In this document: positions 19,056-29,434 of the stretch, one piece after another
Layout of the letters: the number at the start of each line of letters is the position of its first letter
Position numbering within the stretch: the stretch's first letter is position 1
Source: an uncultured Prevotellaceae bacterium
GTDB lineage: Bacteria; Bacteroidota; Bacteroidia; Bacteroidales; Bacteroidaceae
DNA length: 64,000 nt
Assembly (NCBI GenBank): GCA_946415645.1
Contig: CAMKTJ010000003.1
Location: 1-64,000 of the forward strand
Direction of reading: 5' to 3'
The notes under the pieces: model-generated
Database searches by the model: none
Seen by the model: the letters and a program-made list of their open reading frames with translations, nothing else
What the model was told of the DNA's origin: nothing
Position numbers and translations under genes: made by a program

Positions 19056-22000
19056 ATGAAAGGAAATATATTTATCAAAAGACCGGTAATGGCCATTTCA
19101 ATAGCCATTATGATTCTGTTGGTGGGTGTAATATCCTACACCACCCTTCCTTTGGAGCAGTACCCGGATATTGCTCCTCCAACCGTATCTGTTAGCGCCA
19201 CCTATACGGGTGCCAGCGCTGATGCCGTAATGAAAGCCGTTATCCAGCCTCTGGAGGAGGGTATCAACGGTGTAGAGAATATGTTGTACATGAGCAGTAC
19301 GGCTACCAATGCCGGCTCTGCCACCATAAACGTTGTCTTCAAGCAGGGTACAGACCCCGATATGGCTGCCGTAAACGTTCAGAACCGCGTAAGCCGTGTA
19401 CAAGGTCTGCTGCCACAGGAGGTTACCCGAATCGGTGTCTCCACAACCAAGAGACAGACATCATTCCTGCAGATTGACTGTCTGGTCAGCGAGGACGGAA
19501 CTTACGATGAGGACTTTATCTCCAACTATCTGGACATTAACGTCCTTCCCCAGATCAAGCGTGTAGAGGGTGTAGGTGATGTGATGCTGTTGGGCGGAAC
19601 TTACTCACTACGTATCTGGATGAAGCCTGAACTGATGGCACAATACGGTGTTGTACCTGACGATATTACTTCTGCTATGGCAGAGCAGAACTTGGAGTCT
19701 CCTGCCGGTCAGTTGGGTGAGAAGCCTGTGAACGGTTCACATGGTGACGGTGTCGACAACTACTACCAGTACACACTGAAATATAAGGGTCGTCTGAAGG
19801 AAGTTTCCGAGTTCGAGGATATTGTCATCCGTGCCAATGCTGATGGTACTATTCTGCGTCTGAAGGATATTGCGGATGTAGAGCTGGGTGCTATCAGCTA
19901 TTCATTCCACGGCGAGGCTAACGGTCATCCTGGTGTAACATTCCTCTGTTTCCAGTTGGCAGGAGCCAATGCCAAGGAGACCAACGACCGTGTCAGCGCC
20001 AAGTTGGATGAACTAGGTAAGGAGCTGCCAAAGGGCATGAAGTTCATCAAGATGATGTCCAGCAACGACTTCCTTATGGCTTCTATTGCCAACGTAGAGG
20101 AGACACTGTTCGTAGCCATCTTCCTGGTGGTTTTGGTAGTTTACTTCTTCCTACAGGACTTCAAGGCTACCATTATCCCCTCTATTTCAATCATTGTATC
20201 ATTGGTAGGAACCTTCGCTTGCTTATCATTAGCTGGATTTACACTTAACCTACTGACACTGTTTGCCCTTGTGTTGGCAATCGGTACGGTAGTGGACGAT
20301 GCCATTGTGGTGGTTGAGGCCGTTCAGGCCAAGTTCGATGCCGGATATACCAGCCCCTACCTGGCTACTAAGGATGCAATGAGTGACGTTACAATGGCCG
20401 TTATCTCTTGTACCTTTGTGTTTATGGCTGTGTTTATCCCTGTTAGTTTCACAGGTGGTACGTCAGGTATTTTCTATACCCAGTTCGGTGTAACACTGGC
20501 AACGGCCGTAGGTTTGTCCTGCGTCAGCGCTTTGGTGCTCTGCCCCGCCCTCTGTGCCATGATGATGCGTCCCGCTAGCGAGGAACGTCGTAAGGGATTC
20601 TTCGGAGCCATCAACTATCGCACCCGTCTTGCCTACGAGGCGACCTATACAGCCATGATGGAAAAATACGCCAATGTATTACGCCGAATGGTTTCACGCA
20701 AGGTAAGATATTACGTTAGCTTCGGCGCATTGGCAGTAGCTATTGTTGGCGTATTGTTCTTTGCCAGTCATCTGCCCGGCGGTTTGGTACCAAGTGAGGA
20801 CCAAGGCGTCTGCATGATGAACGTCAGCGCTGTTCCCGGTAGCAACGTAGCATCTACCTACAAGGTGTTGAACAAGGCACAAAAGATTATTGAAGAAGTG
20901 CCCGAGGTTAAGGAATACACCAAGGTTGCCGGTTATGGATTCATGTCGGGTCAGGGTACCTCATACGGTATGTCAGTTATACGTATGAAGCCTTGGGGCG
21001 AGCGTCAATACGGATTGGGATTCGGATTCGTAACACTTGCCGTCCTGGCCTTCGTTGTTGCCCTGATAGTATTCATCCGCAGTCTTTTCAACAAGAAGAA
21101 GATTGGCAAGAAAGCCATCGTCTTTGCATGCATAACAGCAGTCACTGCCGTGGCATTGATGAATTATCATCCTTTGGATAATATGATGAGTACCAGCACC
21201 ATGGTGGCAAACGCCAAGTTGAATGCTCGTCTGCTGAAGGAGATTCCTGAGGCTCAGTGCTTTGTATTCGAACCTGGTATGATTCCCGGCTATGGTATGG
21301 GTTCTATCGAGCTGCAGTTGCAGGATAAGACAGGAACAGCTGACAAGGAGGTATTCTTCAACTATACCAAGCAGTTCATCAACAAACTGGGCGAGCACCC
21401 CGAGGTAGGACGTTGTATCACTACCTACGAACGCAACTTCCCCCAGTTCCAGGTAGATGTTGATGCCGCACAATGCAAGCGTGCGGGTATCTCACCCACT
21501 ACGGTACTGAATGCCTTGGCAAGCTATTGCGGTGGTTCATACATCAGTAACATGAACCAGTTCAGCAAGGTGTACCGTGTGATGCTGCAGAGCAATCCTC
21601 AGGCAAGAACCACAGAAGATGACCTCAACAATATGTTCATCCGCAACCAGGGCAAGATGGCACCACTCAGCCAGTTCGTAACGCTGAAGCCCATCCTTGG
21701 TCCTGAGATTGATAACCGTTTCAACCTGTTTAGTTCTATTTCCGTGAACGTTGCTCCCAACACAGGTATCAGTAACACCGAGGTAATGAAGGTTATCGAG
21801 CAGGTGCACAAGGAGGTCTTCCCCGAAGGCTACAGCTACGAGTACGGTGGTATGGCACGCGAGGAGGCACAGACCATAGGCAGCTATGACACTTACCTCA
21901 CCTATGCTATCTGTGTGATTCTGATATTCTTGATTCTGAGCTGTCTGTACGAGAGCTTCCTGATTCCCTTTGCCGTTATCCTCTCTGTTCCTGCAGGTCT

Positions 22001-22544
22001 GATGGGAACATACGGATTTGCATGGCTGTGGAACACAGGCTTCAACTGGACAATCACCATGAATGGACAGGCTATGCCTATAGGACGTTTGTTGTTCCTG
22101 GGTCAGATCGAGAACAACATCTACCTGCAGACAGGTGTAATCATGTTGATTGGTCTGTTGGCAAAGACAGCCATTCTTATTACCGAGTTCGCCCTGGAGC
22201 GCCGTCGTAAGGGAATGGGTATCGTGGAGGCTGCCTTCGCAGCTGCTGAGGCTCGTCTGCGTCCTATCCTCATGACCGTTCTGACTATGATCTTCGGTAT
22301 GATTCCTCTGGTATTCGCTACAGGTGCCGGAGCCAATGGTAACCGTACCATCGGTATTGGCGTAATTGGCGGTATGACGGTAGGAACACTGGCCATTCTG
22401 TTTACTGTACCCCTCTTCTTCATCATCTTCGAGTATTTACAGGAGCGTATCCGCCCCGTTATGTTGGAAGAGGCCGACCAGCAATTCATAAAGGAGCGCG
22501 AGCGTTCACTCAGAGAGAAAGAAGAAGCTAACAAAAACAAATAA
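19056..22544 (+). CDS. RND efflux permease (AcrB/HAE1 family) with extra membrane hairpin
   Basis: A 1,162-residue proton-driven pump, about 110 residues longer than AcrB. Family features are clear: FIKRPVMAISIAIMILLVG, the periplasmic porter segments, GTVVDDAIVVVEAV in TM4 with the Asp pair of the proton relay, and the C-terminal copy LIGLLAKTAILITEFALERR and GNRTIGIGVIGGMTVGTL. The oddity is an insertion at about residues 650-710, between MKPWGER and NAKLNARLLKEIPEA. It contains two hydrophobic stretches (654-678 and 687-704) separated by a basic turn NKKKIGKK, inside what is normally a periplasmic porter domain. The even number of segments would keep the overall topology. Confidence 0.93.
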   Translation: MKGNIFIKRPVMAISIAIMILLVGVISYTTLPLEQYPDIAPPTVSVSATYTGASADAVMKAVIQPLEEGINGVENMLYMSSTATNAGSATINVVFKQGTDPDMAAVNVQNRVSRVQGLLPQEVTRIGVSTTKRQTSFLQIDCLVSEDGTYDEDFISNYLDINVLPQIKRVEGVGDVMLLGGTYSLRIWMKPELMAQYGVVPDDITSAMAEQNLESPAGQLGEKPVNGSHGDGVDNYYQYTLKYKGRLKEVSEFEDIVIRANADGTILRLKDIADVELGAISYSFHGEANGHPGVTFLCFQLAGANAKETNDRVSAKLDELGKELPKGMKFIKMMSSNDFLMASIANVEETLFVAIFLVVLVVYFFLQDFKATIIPSISIIVSLVGTFACLSLAGFTLNLLTLFALVLAIGTVVDDAIVVVEAVQAKFDAGYTSPYLATKDAMSDVTMAVISCTFVFMAVFIPVSFTGGTSGIFYTQFGVTLATAVGLSCVSALVLCPALCAMMMRPASEERRKGFFGAINYRTRLAYEATYTAMMEKYANVLRRMVSRKVRYYVSFGALAVAIVGVLFFASHLPGGLVPSEDQGVCMMNVSAVPGSNVASTYKVLNKAQKIIEEVPEVKEYTKVAGYGFMSGQGTSYGMSVIRMKPWGERQYGLGFGFVTLAVLAFVVALIVFIRSLFNKKKIGKKAIVFACITAVTAVALMNYHPLDNMMSTSTMVANAKLNARLLKEIPEAQCFVFEPGMIPGYGMGSIELQLQDKTGTADKEVFFNYTKQFINKLGEHPEVGRCITTYERNFPQFQVDVDAAQCKRAGISPTTVLNALASYCGGSYISNMNQFSKVYRVMLQSNPQARTTEDDLNNMFIRNQGKMAPLSQFVTLKPILGPEIDNRFNLFSSISVNVAPNTGISNTEVMKVIEQVHKEVFPEGYSYEYGGMAREEAQTIGSYDTYLTYAICVILIFLILSCLYESFLIPFAVILSVPAGLMGTYGFAWLWNTGFNWTITMNGQAMPIGRLLFLGQIENNIYLQTGVIMLIGLLAKTAILITEFALERRRKGMGIVEAAFAAAEARLRPILMTVLTMIFGMIPLVFATGAGANGNRTIGIGVIGGMTVGTLAILFTVPLFFIIFEYLQERIRPVMLEEADQQFIKERERSLREKEEANKNK

Positions 22545-22566
22545 CATTTCAGGTATAAAATTCATT

Positions 22567-23952
22567 ATGCGAACATCAAATATTCTGAAAGTAGCATTGG
22601 CAACCGTTCTGCTAAGCAGTTGCTCGCTATTCAAAAACTACGAACGTCCTGCAGACATCAACACCGATGGCATCTATGGCAATGTACAGAGCGGTGGCGA
22701 GCAGGGACTGGGCGATGTGCAGTGGCGTGATATCTTCACTGATCCACAGTTGCAGGCGCTCATAGAAAAAGGCTTGGCAAACAACACGGACATGAAGAAT
22801 GCCGACCTCAAGATTCAGGAGGTTCAGTATGCCCTAAAGTGTGCCAAACTGGCTTACTTCCCCAATATCTACTTCAACCCCAGCGGAACGGTCAGCCGTC
22901 CCTGGGACCCCTATGACCGCAAGGACTATAGCACCAGTACCACCTACAGCCTGCCCGCTACTATGAGTTGGCAGATTGGTAGTATAGGAAGCCTGCGCAA
23001 CTCTAAGAAGAAGGCCGAGGTGAACGTACAACAACTCAAGAATGCCAAGCAGGCTGTACAGGCTGCCCTGGTAGCAAATATCGCCTCTATGTACTACACC
23101 CTCTCCTCTCTGGACGAGCAGTTGGCACTGACACAGACTACACGCGACAACTGGGGCAAGTACCTCGAAATGGAGAAGAAACTGATGGATGCCGGACAAG
23201 CCAACCTTGCTGCCGTTGCTAGCATCGAGGCTACCTACTACAGCATCTGCACCAGCGTTGTAGCATTAGAGGACAATATCAAACTGATAGAAAATTCATT
23301 GGGTACTATCCTGGGCGAGACTGCCGGTCACATCAATCGTGGTGCCCTCAGCACTTTCAAGACACCTGCCATCCTTACAACAGGTGCTCCTATCAGCATT
23401 CTGTCACGTCGTCCTGACGTCAAGGCTGCAGAACTGGAGTTGGCAAGCGCTTTCTATGAGAAGAATATTGCTGCCAGCCAGTTCTATCCCTCTCTGAATA
23501 TCAGCTCTACAGGCCAGTTCACCAATGCCCTTGGTGGTGGTGCCATCAATCCTGGCATCATGATTGGCAATGTGGTAGCCAACCTATCACAGCCCATTTT
23601 CTCTAATGGAAGAATTCGTGCCCAGTACAAGATATCAAAGGCCGAGATGGAGGTTGCCACCAACAACTTCAAGCAGGCAGTTATCGCTGCCGGCAACGAA
23701 GTTAACACTGCCATGGTAGAACTGAAGGGTGCCGAGGACCAGAAGGAATTCATAGGCCAGCAAGTTGTGGCACTAGAGAAAGCCCTCGATGCCACACAGA
23801 AGCTCTATGCCCTTAGCAGCACCAACTATCTGAACGTCATCACAGCACAGAACTCACTGCTCTCTGCCCAGATGAGTCAGATAAAGAACCGCATGGATGC
23901 TATCAACGCCACCATCGACCTGTACCAGGCCCTTGGTGGTGGTGCTGAATAG
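22567..23952 (+). CDS. Outer membrane efflux channel lipoprotein (OprM/NodT family)
   Basis: A 461-residue TolC-type channel with a lipoprotein signal (LLSSC, Cys19). It shows the two OEP repeats: WRDIFTDPQLQALIEKGLANNTDMKNADLKIQE in the first half and LSRRPDVKAAELELASAFYEKNIAASQFYPSLNISS in the second. Both are hallmarks of NodT/OprM proteins. It follows the pump gene by 22 bases and completes the tripartite system. The final sequence YLNVITAQNSLLSAQ is the usual closing helix. Confidence 0.93.
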   Translation: MRTSNILKVALATVLLSSCSLFKNYERPADINTDGIYGNVQSGGEQGLGDVQWRDIFTDPQLQALIEKGLANNTDMKNADLKIQEVQYALKCAKLAYFPNIYFNPSGTVSRPWDPYDRKDYSTSTTYSLPATMSWQIGSIGSLRNSKKKAEVNVQQLKNAKQAVQAALVANIASMYYTLSSLDEQLALTQTTRDNWGKYLEMEKKLMDAGQANLAAVASIEATYYSICTSVVALEDNIKLIENSLGTILGETAGHINRGALSTFKTPAILTTGAPISILSRRPDVKAAELELASAFYEKNIAASQFYPSLNISSTGQFTNALGGGAINPGIMIGNVVANLSQPIFSNGRIRAQYKISKAEMEVATNNFKQAVIAAGNEVNTAMVELKGAEDQKEFIGQQVVALEKALDATQKLYALSSTNYLNVITAQNSLLSAQMSQIKNRMDAINATIDLYQALGGGAE

Positions 23953-24013
23953 CACATCCACGCACAACACCTACAAACCTTTGTTAAACCTTTTATTAAA
24001 ACTAATTAATATT

Positions 24014-27000
24014 ATGAGAAAACTCAACTTATCGTTTCTGATGTTTTGCTGTTCCCTCGCGGGAATGGCAGAACCTGTTGGCAGACAGACTGCGCTCTAC
24101 ACAGCCCAGTCCTATATGATGTCAAAAGGTAAACACATCAACACAGCACAGAAGCCCTTCAGGGCTGCACGCAAGACGGCATCTGCCCAAACCGAGGAGG
24201 AGGCATACTACTATGTCTTCAACGCAGGCAATAATGGCGGCTATGTCATTGTATCCGGCGATGACCGCGTAGAGCCTATCCTGGGATATGTAGAGCAAGG
24301 TTCTTTTGACCCCGAACAGATTCCCGATAACATGCGTGCATGGCTTGAGGGATATGAAGAGGAAATCAAGTACGTTATCGACAACGACCTGAAGCCCAGC
24401 TCCCCCGCCCTAAGAAGGCGCAGCAAGGTTATCAACACCAAGCACAGCATCCCCGAAATCCTGACTACACGCTGGAACCAGGGAATGCCCTACAACCTGA
24501 CCATCGAGAAGTACTACAAGGAGGACGGCTCTCAGGCACGCCCTGCCACGGGTTGTATCGCAACAGCTTGGGCACAGGTAATCAACTTCCACAGATACCC
24601 GGATCAAATTAAGGTCGAGATTCCTGAATTCAGCAAGACTTATACTTTGAAGGACGGTACCAAGAAGACCGTCACCTTCCCCAAAGTGCCACGTGGTGCT
24701 AAGATCGACTGGGACAATATGCAGGACACCTATAGCTGTAGCGAGAGTCATGCACACACCGCTGCAGATACAGCCGTAGCCAACCTGATGCGCTATTGCG
24801 GTCAGGCTGTAAAGATGAGCTACGGAGCATCTTCGGGTGCCAATTGGAAGGCTCCTGATGTCATCAAGTACTTCGGCTTTGACACCAGCGGCTACAGAGC
24901 CGGGCGTGATCAGTATAGCATAGACGAATGGCAGGATCTTATTTACAACGAGATAGCTGCCGGTTATCCTGTACCCTTCAGTGGCAGTAAACTCAGCGGC
25001 GGACATGCCTTTGTACTAGACGGTTTCGATGGCGAACAGCTCTTCCACGTCAACTGGGGTTGGGGTGGCGGAAGCAACGGTTGGTTCTTGATTGGCGTGC
25101 TCAACTCAGGCGACAACAGCGGCATAGGTGCCGCCAGCGGAAGTGGCGGTTATGCCAGAGGTCAGGCCGCAGTAATCGGGTTGCGCCGTCCCAGTAACAA
25201 CAGGGAAAATGGCTACCTTACCATCAGTGACGTTGCAGTCACTAACACAACTGTCAGGGCTACATGCAAGAACGAAACAGGTGCTAACGGCAGATTCCAT
25301 GTAGGACTCCTGAAACTTGATGACGATGGCGAGTTCTCGCTGGTAGGCAACAAGCAAAGCATTACTAATATGGCCGACGGAAATTCTCAAAGCAAGACTT
25401 TCTACGTATCCGGCAAACTGAGTGAAGGAAACTACAAGCTCACCCTTGCTAGTAAACCTCAATCAAGCGAAGAATGGAAACCACTTTACAACATGCGCGA
25501 CCGCTACATAGAAGCAATTGTTGATGCAGAAGGTAATACAAAACTACGTCTTGTAGAACCGGTTTACAACATCAGCATAGACACCATAACCTTCCCAGGT
25601 ACCCGAATTGTGGGCAAAGAGCAGGAGATTGTGGTTAAATTCCGCAACAATGCCGATGAGTACTACAAGGATGTCTATCTCTTTGCCAGCAAGACAAATA
25701 CCAAGGTCTACACCGAGAATCTGGCTCGCGTAGCCGTACGCAAGGGAGAGAACGCCGAGTTCTCATTCTACTACACGCCTGAGGAGACCGGAACCTATAA
25801 CCTGTGGTTCTGTTCAGACAAGAATGGCAAAAACGTCATCGGACAAGGCACCATGGAAGTGATTACAGAGGCAGAAGCCACCAAGGCAAATCTGTCCATC
25901 AGCTACTCCGTTGTCAATGGAGCCAATAACATCGCCTACGGAAAACAGCTCTATGCCAGGGCTACCATCAGGAACAACGGCACAACGGATTACGATGGAG
26001 GTGTCAAGATCCAACTCTGGAAACAAAAAGTAGGCTCCAACACAGCTACCAGCGGCTCAAGCAGCATGTATAACGTAGTGATACCCAAGGGTAAGTCTGT
26101 TACCGTGGACGTCTTCTTCGATAATCTCAGCTCAGACATCATCGCCCACCTTAAGGCCATGTATAGCAATCAGGAAGGAACGCTCAGTGGCGGTGGAATC
26201 TTTGATTATAAATGTCAGATGTCAGATGGTGTCCTCAACTGGAAGACCGACGGAACCGTTTCCGGCACGGCAAATAAGACCAGCATGAGCACAGGTACAA
26301 ACATCTGTGGAGTTCTCGCCAACTGTAGCGCTAGGATCAATCGCATGACGCCCAACAGAAATAACCCTAATGTCATCTACGCCTTTGCAGAAGACATGAT
26401 TGTTCCGGCAAGCCTGGATACTTGCAATGCCGTTAGCGGCAAGCAGGCCAAGCATATCAGGATGGTCAACGACAGGCCTTTCTTCATCCCTGTAAGCTTC
26501 CAGGCAGACAGCGCCTCTTTCACCTATACATTCCCTGAAACAGAGAAAGGTACTGGCTGGCACGCCCTGACCCTGCCCTTCAAAGCTGATAGTGTATACG
26601 TCGACAGCATTCCCGTTGCCCTTGACGACTGTCTGAAGCACTTCTGGATTTATGAATTCTCTGCTCAGGGAGCCAATGGCGAGGTTATCTTCTCACCTGC
26701 CACAGAGCTCAGAGCAGCAACACCATACATCATAGCAGCAGACTCCACCATGGCTGGTCGTTCTATTGAGTTCCGAGGTGTTGACGTACCCTTCTACAAG
26801 TCAGGCACCGACAAGATGGTTATCTCGTCTCCCGCATACCTGTTCCATGGTCTCACATTGATTACAACAGTCAGCAATTGTTATATTCTGAACGAGGAGG
26901 GTACAGCCTTCCAATACACCACATCAAAGAAAACTATGACACCGCTGACCTCCTACTTCACAACTAATCTGTCAGACGAAGAACGTCCGGAAAGCATAGT

Positions 27001-27181
27001 ACTTCCTGACCTGGAACAGTTGAAGGCTCTGTTGAAAGACCAAGAGGATGCAATCAACAGCCCCACCACCAACCCATCCCGTAATGGAAGGGAGGTTTAC
27101 GACCTTTCCGGTCGTAAGGTGCAAGGTGCAAGGAGCAAGAGCCTCATTATTGTTAACGGCAAGAAAGTGATGATTAAATAA
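24014..27181 (+). CDS. Secreted C10 family cysteine protease (streptopain/interpain type)
   Basis: A 1,055-residue protein. Signal peptide MRKLNLSFLMFCCSLAGMA, then a Spi-type inhibitory propeptide (YYYVFNAGNNGGYVIVSGDDRVEPILGY). The C10 catalytic domain has Cys181 in ATGCIATAWAQVI and His331 in SGGHAFVLDGFDG, followed by FHVNWGWGGGSNGWF. The C-terminal 600 residues are beta-rich and end in YDLSGRKVQG...LIIVNGKKVMIK. Family members degrade host proteins. It begins 61 bases after the efflux channel gene with no clear promoter, so read-through from the efflux operon is possible. The ATG at 24014 is chosen because the signal peptide starts there. Confidence 0.9.
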   Translation: MRKLNLSFLMFCCSLAGMAEPVGRQTALYTAQSYMMSKGKHINTAQKPFRAARKTASAQTEEEAYYYVFNAGNNGGYVIVSGDDRVEPILGYVEQGSFDPEQIPDNMRAWLEGYEEEIKYVIDNDLKPSSPALRRRSKVINTKHSIPEILTTRWNQGMPYNLTIEKYYKEDGSQARPATGCIATAWAQVINFHRYPDQIKVEIPEFSKTYTLKDGTKKTVTFPKVPRGAKIDWDNMQDTYSCSESHAHTAADTAVANLMRYCGQAVKMSYGASSGANWKAPDVIKYFGFDTSGYRAGRDQYSIDEWQDLIYNEIAAGYPVPFSGSKLSGGHAFVLDGFDGEQLFHVNWGWGGGSNGWFLIGVLNSGDNSGIGAASGSGGYARGQAAVIGLRRPSNNRENGYLTISDVAVTNTTVRATCKNETGANGRFHVGLLKLDDDGEFSLVGNKQSITNMADGNSQSKTFYVSGKLSEGNYKLTLASKPQSSEEWKPLYNMRDRYIEAIVDAEGNTKLRLVEPVYNISIDTITFPGTRIVGKEQEIVVKFRNNADEYYKDVYLFASKTNTKVYTENLARVAVRKGENAEFSFYYTPEETGTYNLWFCSDKNGKNVIGQGTMEVITEAEATKANLSISYSVVNGANNIAYGKQLYARATIRNNGTTDYDGGVKIQLWKQKVGSNTATSGSSSMYNVVIPKGKSVTVDVFFDNLSSDIIAHLKAMYSNQEGTLSGGGIFDYKCQMSDGVLNWKTDGTVSGTANKTSMSTGTNICGVLANCSARINRMTPNRNNPNVIYAFAEDMIVPASLDTCNAVSGKQAKHIRMVNDRPFFIPVSFQADSASFTYTFPETEKGTGWHALTLPFKADSVYVDSIPVALDDCLKHFWIYEFSAQGANGEVIFSPATELRAATPYIIAADSTMAGRSIEFRGVDVPFYKSGTDKMVISSPAYLFHGLTLITTVSNCYILNEEGTAFQYTTSKKTMTPLTSYFTTNLSDEERPESIVLPDLEQLKALLKDQEDAINSPTTNPSRNGREVYDLSGRKVQGARSKSLIIVNGKKVMIK
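27060..27141. repeat. Hairpin repeat and GGTGCAAG repeat inside the C10 protease gene
   Basis: A CCATCCCGTAATGGAAGGGA hairpin-like block precedes the YDLSGRK codons. Tandem GGTGCAAG/GGAGCAAG units follow them. Both block types also occur in the gene at 45843, and relatives lie between genes near 35535 and 53009. Confidence 0.65.
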
Positions 27182-27201
27182 GATACACTGTCTATATCCT
27201 T

Positions 27202-27236
27202 ACAGGCCTGCTCTCCATCTCGGAAGGTAGGCCTGT
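27202..27236 (+). terminator. Hairpin after the C10 protease gene
   Basis: An 8-bp stem ACAGGCCT/AGGCCTGT encloses a 19-nt loop. The T tract is weak, so the assignment as terminator is tentative. Confidence 0.45.
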
Positions 27237-27314
27237 TTGCAATACCACATCATGACAAGGATTTTGGACCAATAAATAATGTATAGAGTATTTGCAGCAT
27301 TATTGGATTATTCA

Positions 27315-27322
27315 TACCTTTG
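27315..27322 (+). promoter_or_regulatory. -7 box of the first GH20 gene
   Basis: TACCTTTG, 27 bases before the ATG at 27349. Confidence 0.62.
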
Positions 27323-27348
27323 CGAACGTTAACTTATAAAATTGGACA

Positions 27349-29256
27349 ATGAAAAAAGGAATAGCATTTGTTTTTGCCCTCTTGGCATGCAGCGCTATCA
27401 TTGCGCAGAAGAAGCCCTTTACGGTACCAGCCATAGAGAACTGGAAGGCCGCCAAGGGTGAACTACAATGGAACCAGCTAAGCAGCATCAGTTATAATGA
27501 CGCCTCTCTACAAGATGAGGCACAATATCTGGCTGGCTTTACGGGCAACATTCCAGCCACATTGGGCAAGGGCGGCGTGGTTAGCCTGCAGCTTTGCAAG
27601 GATAAGAAACTAGGCAAGGAAGGCTATCAACTGACCGTCAGCCCCAAGGGCGTAACCATCAAGGCGCAGACAGAACAGGGCGTACTATGGGGCATTCAGA
27701 CCCTTCAGCAACTGAAGGTACAGGGCCAACCCCTCAGCTGCGGAACCATAACGGATACACCCGCCTACCCTATGCGCGGCATGATGATAGACGTGGGCCG
27801 CAAGTACATCCCCCTATCCTACCTGTATAGCCTGGTGAACATGCTGTCTTACTACAAGATGAACACCCTACAGGTGCATCTGAACGATAACGGATTCCGT
27901 GATTACTTCCACGGCAACTGGAACGAGACCTATTCCGCCTTCCGCATAGAGAGTGAGCTATTCCCCGAACTGACAGCCAAGGACGGTTTCTACACCAAGA
28001 AAGGATTCCATGACTTCATCCTCTATGCCAAACGGATGGGCGTGGAGATTATCCCCGAGTTTGATGCGCCGGCACACTCGCTGGCCTTCACGCATTACCG
28101 CCCCTCGCTGGCTTGCGAGGAATACGGAGCCGACCATCTGGATTTGCGCAATCCTGCCGTCATACCCTTCCTAGACAGCCTCTATACGGAATATCTGGGC
28201 GGACCCGACCCAGTGTTCTGCTGCCCCCGCATGCACATCGGGACGGATGAGTATAGCAACAAGGACAGCGTGGTGGTGGAACTGTTCCGCTCGCTGGCCG
28301 ACCATCTGATTCGTCACGTGGAGAGCTTTGGCAAGCAGGCAGTGCTGTGGGGGTCGCTCACCCATGCCAAGGAAAAGACCCCCGTCAAGGCCGAGAACGT
28401 GATGATGCAGATGTGGTACAACGGCTACGCCAACCCCAAGGATATGAAGGCAGCGGGTTACCAGATGCTAAGCATACCTGACCGCAACGTGTACATAGTG
28501 CCCGAGGCAGGTTACTATTTCAATTACCTGAACTGCAAACACCTCTATGAACGATGGACTCCGGCTCAGATTGCCGACCAGCGCTTTGAGGAACGCGACC
28601 CGCAGATTTCGGGCGGTATGTTTGCCGTCTGGAACGACATCTGCGGCAACGGCATCTCGGTAGGCGACATCCACCATCGTGTCTTCCCAGCCGTACAGGT
28701 GATAGCCGAGAAGACATGGCGTGCCGTTAACGACACTTTGGGATATAATGCTTGGGATAAGCAACGTAAAGCATTAGGTGAAAGCTACAAATGTAACCAG
28801 TTGGGTAACACGCAGATGCAACTTACAGAATTAAAGCCCAACACCATCATCAACAATAGTAATGAAGCCCAGATAGGTTACGACTATCAGGTGGACTTTG
28901 ACATCACCTGGGCAGCAGAACCCAAGGGGACCATCCTGCTGGAGAACCCCTACTCTTGCGTCTGGCTTTCAGACCCCATTGGCGGGTGGATAGGTTACTC
29001 GCGCGACGGCTACCTCTTTACCTTTAACTATAAGGGCAAGGCAGGTAAGAAAGAGCACCTGGCTATCAAGGGTACCAACCGTAGCACCTCCCTCTACGTA
29101 GATGGCAAACTGGTGCAGGAATTAGGCATAGAAAGACGCTTCGCCAGCGAGAAGAAGCAATACAACTACATCCGCACCCTCATCTTCCCCCTCCAAAAGA
29201 CGGGCGCTTTCAGCAGCCAGATTAGCAACTTCAAAGCATCAAAGGTTAGCGGTTGA
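27349..29256 (+). CDS. Secreted GH20 enzyme (beta-N-acetylhexosaminidase family) with C-terminal LamG-like domain
   Basis: A 635-residue secreted protein (signal MKKGIAFVFALLACSAIIAQ). Residues about 25-120 are the GH20b chitobiase-like domain (VSLQLCKDKKLGKEGYQLTV). The catalytic barrel starts RGMMIDVGRKYIPLSYLYSLV, contains IIPEFDAPAHS, and holds the Asp-Glu catalytic pair D300-E301 in MHIGTDEYS. A concanavalin-like sheet (IGYSRDGYLFTFNYKGKAG) closes the protein from about 500. GH20 enzymes use substrate-assisted hydrolysis of terminal beta-GlcNAc or GalNAc. The stop codon lies in a TTAGCGG simple repeat that replaces the end seen in the paralogue at 31242. Confidence 0.88.
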   Translation: MKKGIAFVFALLACSAIIAQKKPFTVPAIENWKAAKGELQWNQLSSISYNDASLQDEAQYLAGFTGNIPATLGKGGVVSLQLCKDKKLGKEGYQLTVSPKGVTIKAQTEQGVLWGIQTLQQLKVQGQPLSCGTITDTPAYPMRGMMIDVGRKYIPLSYLYSLVNMLSYYKMNTLQVHLNDNGFRDYFHGNWNETYSAFRIESELFPELTAKDGFYTKKGFHDFILYAKRMGVEIIPEFDAPAHSLAFTHYRPSLACEEYGADHLDLRNPAVIPFLDSLYTEYLGGPDPVFCCPRMHIGTDEYSNKDSVVVELFRSLADHLIRHVESFGKQAVLWGSLTHAKEKTPVKAENVMMQMWYNGYANPKDMKAAGYQMLSIPDRNVYIVPEAGYYFNYLNCKHLYERWTPAQIADQRFEERDPQISGGMFAVWNDICGNGISVGDIHHRVFPAVQVIAEKTWRAVNDTLGYNAWDKQRKALGESYKCNQLGNTQMQLTELKPNTIINNSNEAQIGYDYQVDFDITWAAEPKGTILLENPYSCVWLSDPIGGWIGYSRDGYLFTFNYKGKAGKKEHLAIKGTNRSTSLYVDGKLVQELGIERRFASEKKQYNYIRTLIFPLQKTGAFSSQISNFKASKVSG

Positions 29257-29346
29257 ACTTCGTTCGAGCCTGCTCACGCTCGGAAAAGCTGATGCAAGCA
29301 TCGCTCTCCTCTCGCTTAATCGCAGCCTTAGCGGTTAGTAAACAAT

Positions 29347-29380
29347 AATCCCCATCCGTAGAGCATTACGGATGGGGATT
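29347..29380. terminator. Strong bidirectional hairpin terminator between GH20 and GH109 genes
   Basis: A perfect 14-bp stem AATCCCCATCCGTA / TACGGATGGGGATT with loop GAGCAT separates two convergent genes. Confidence 0.85.
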
Positions 29381-29434
29381 TCTATTCTTTATTCCCTAAT
29401 CTCTATTCTCAAATCCACTAATCCTCTTAAGCCA

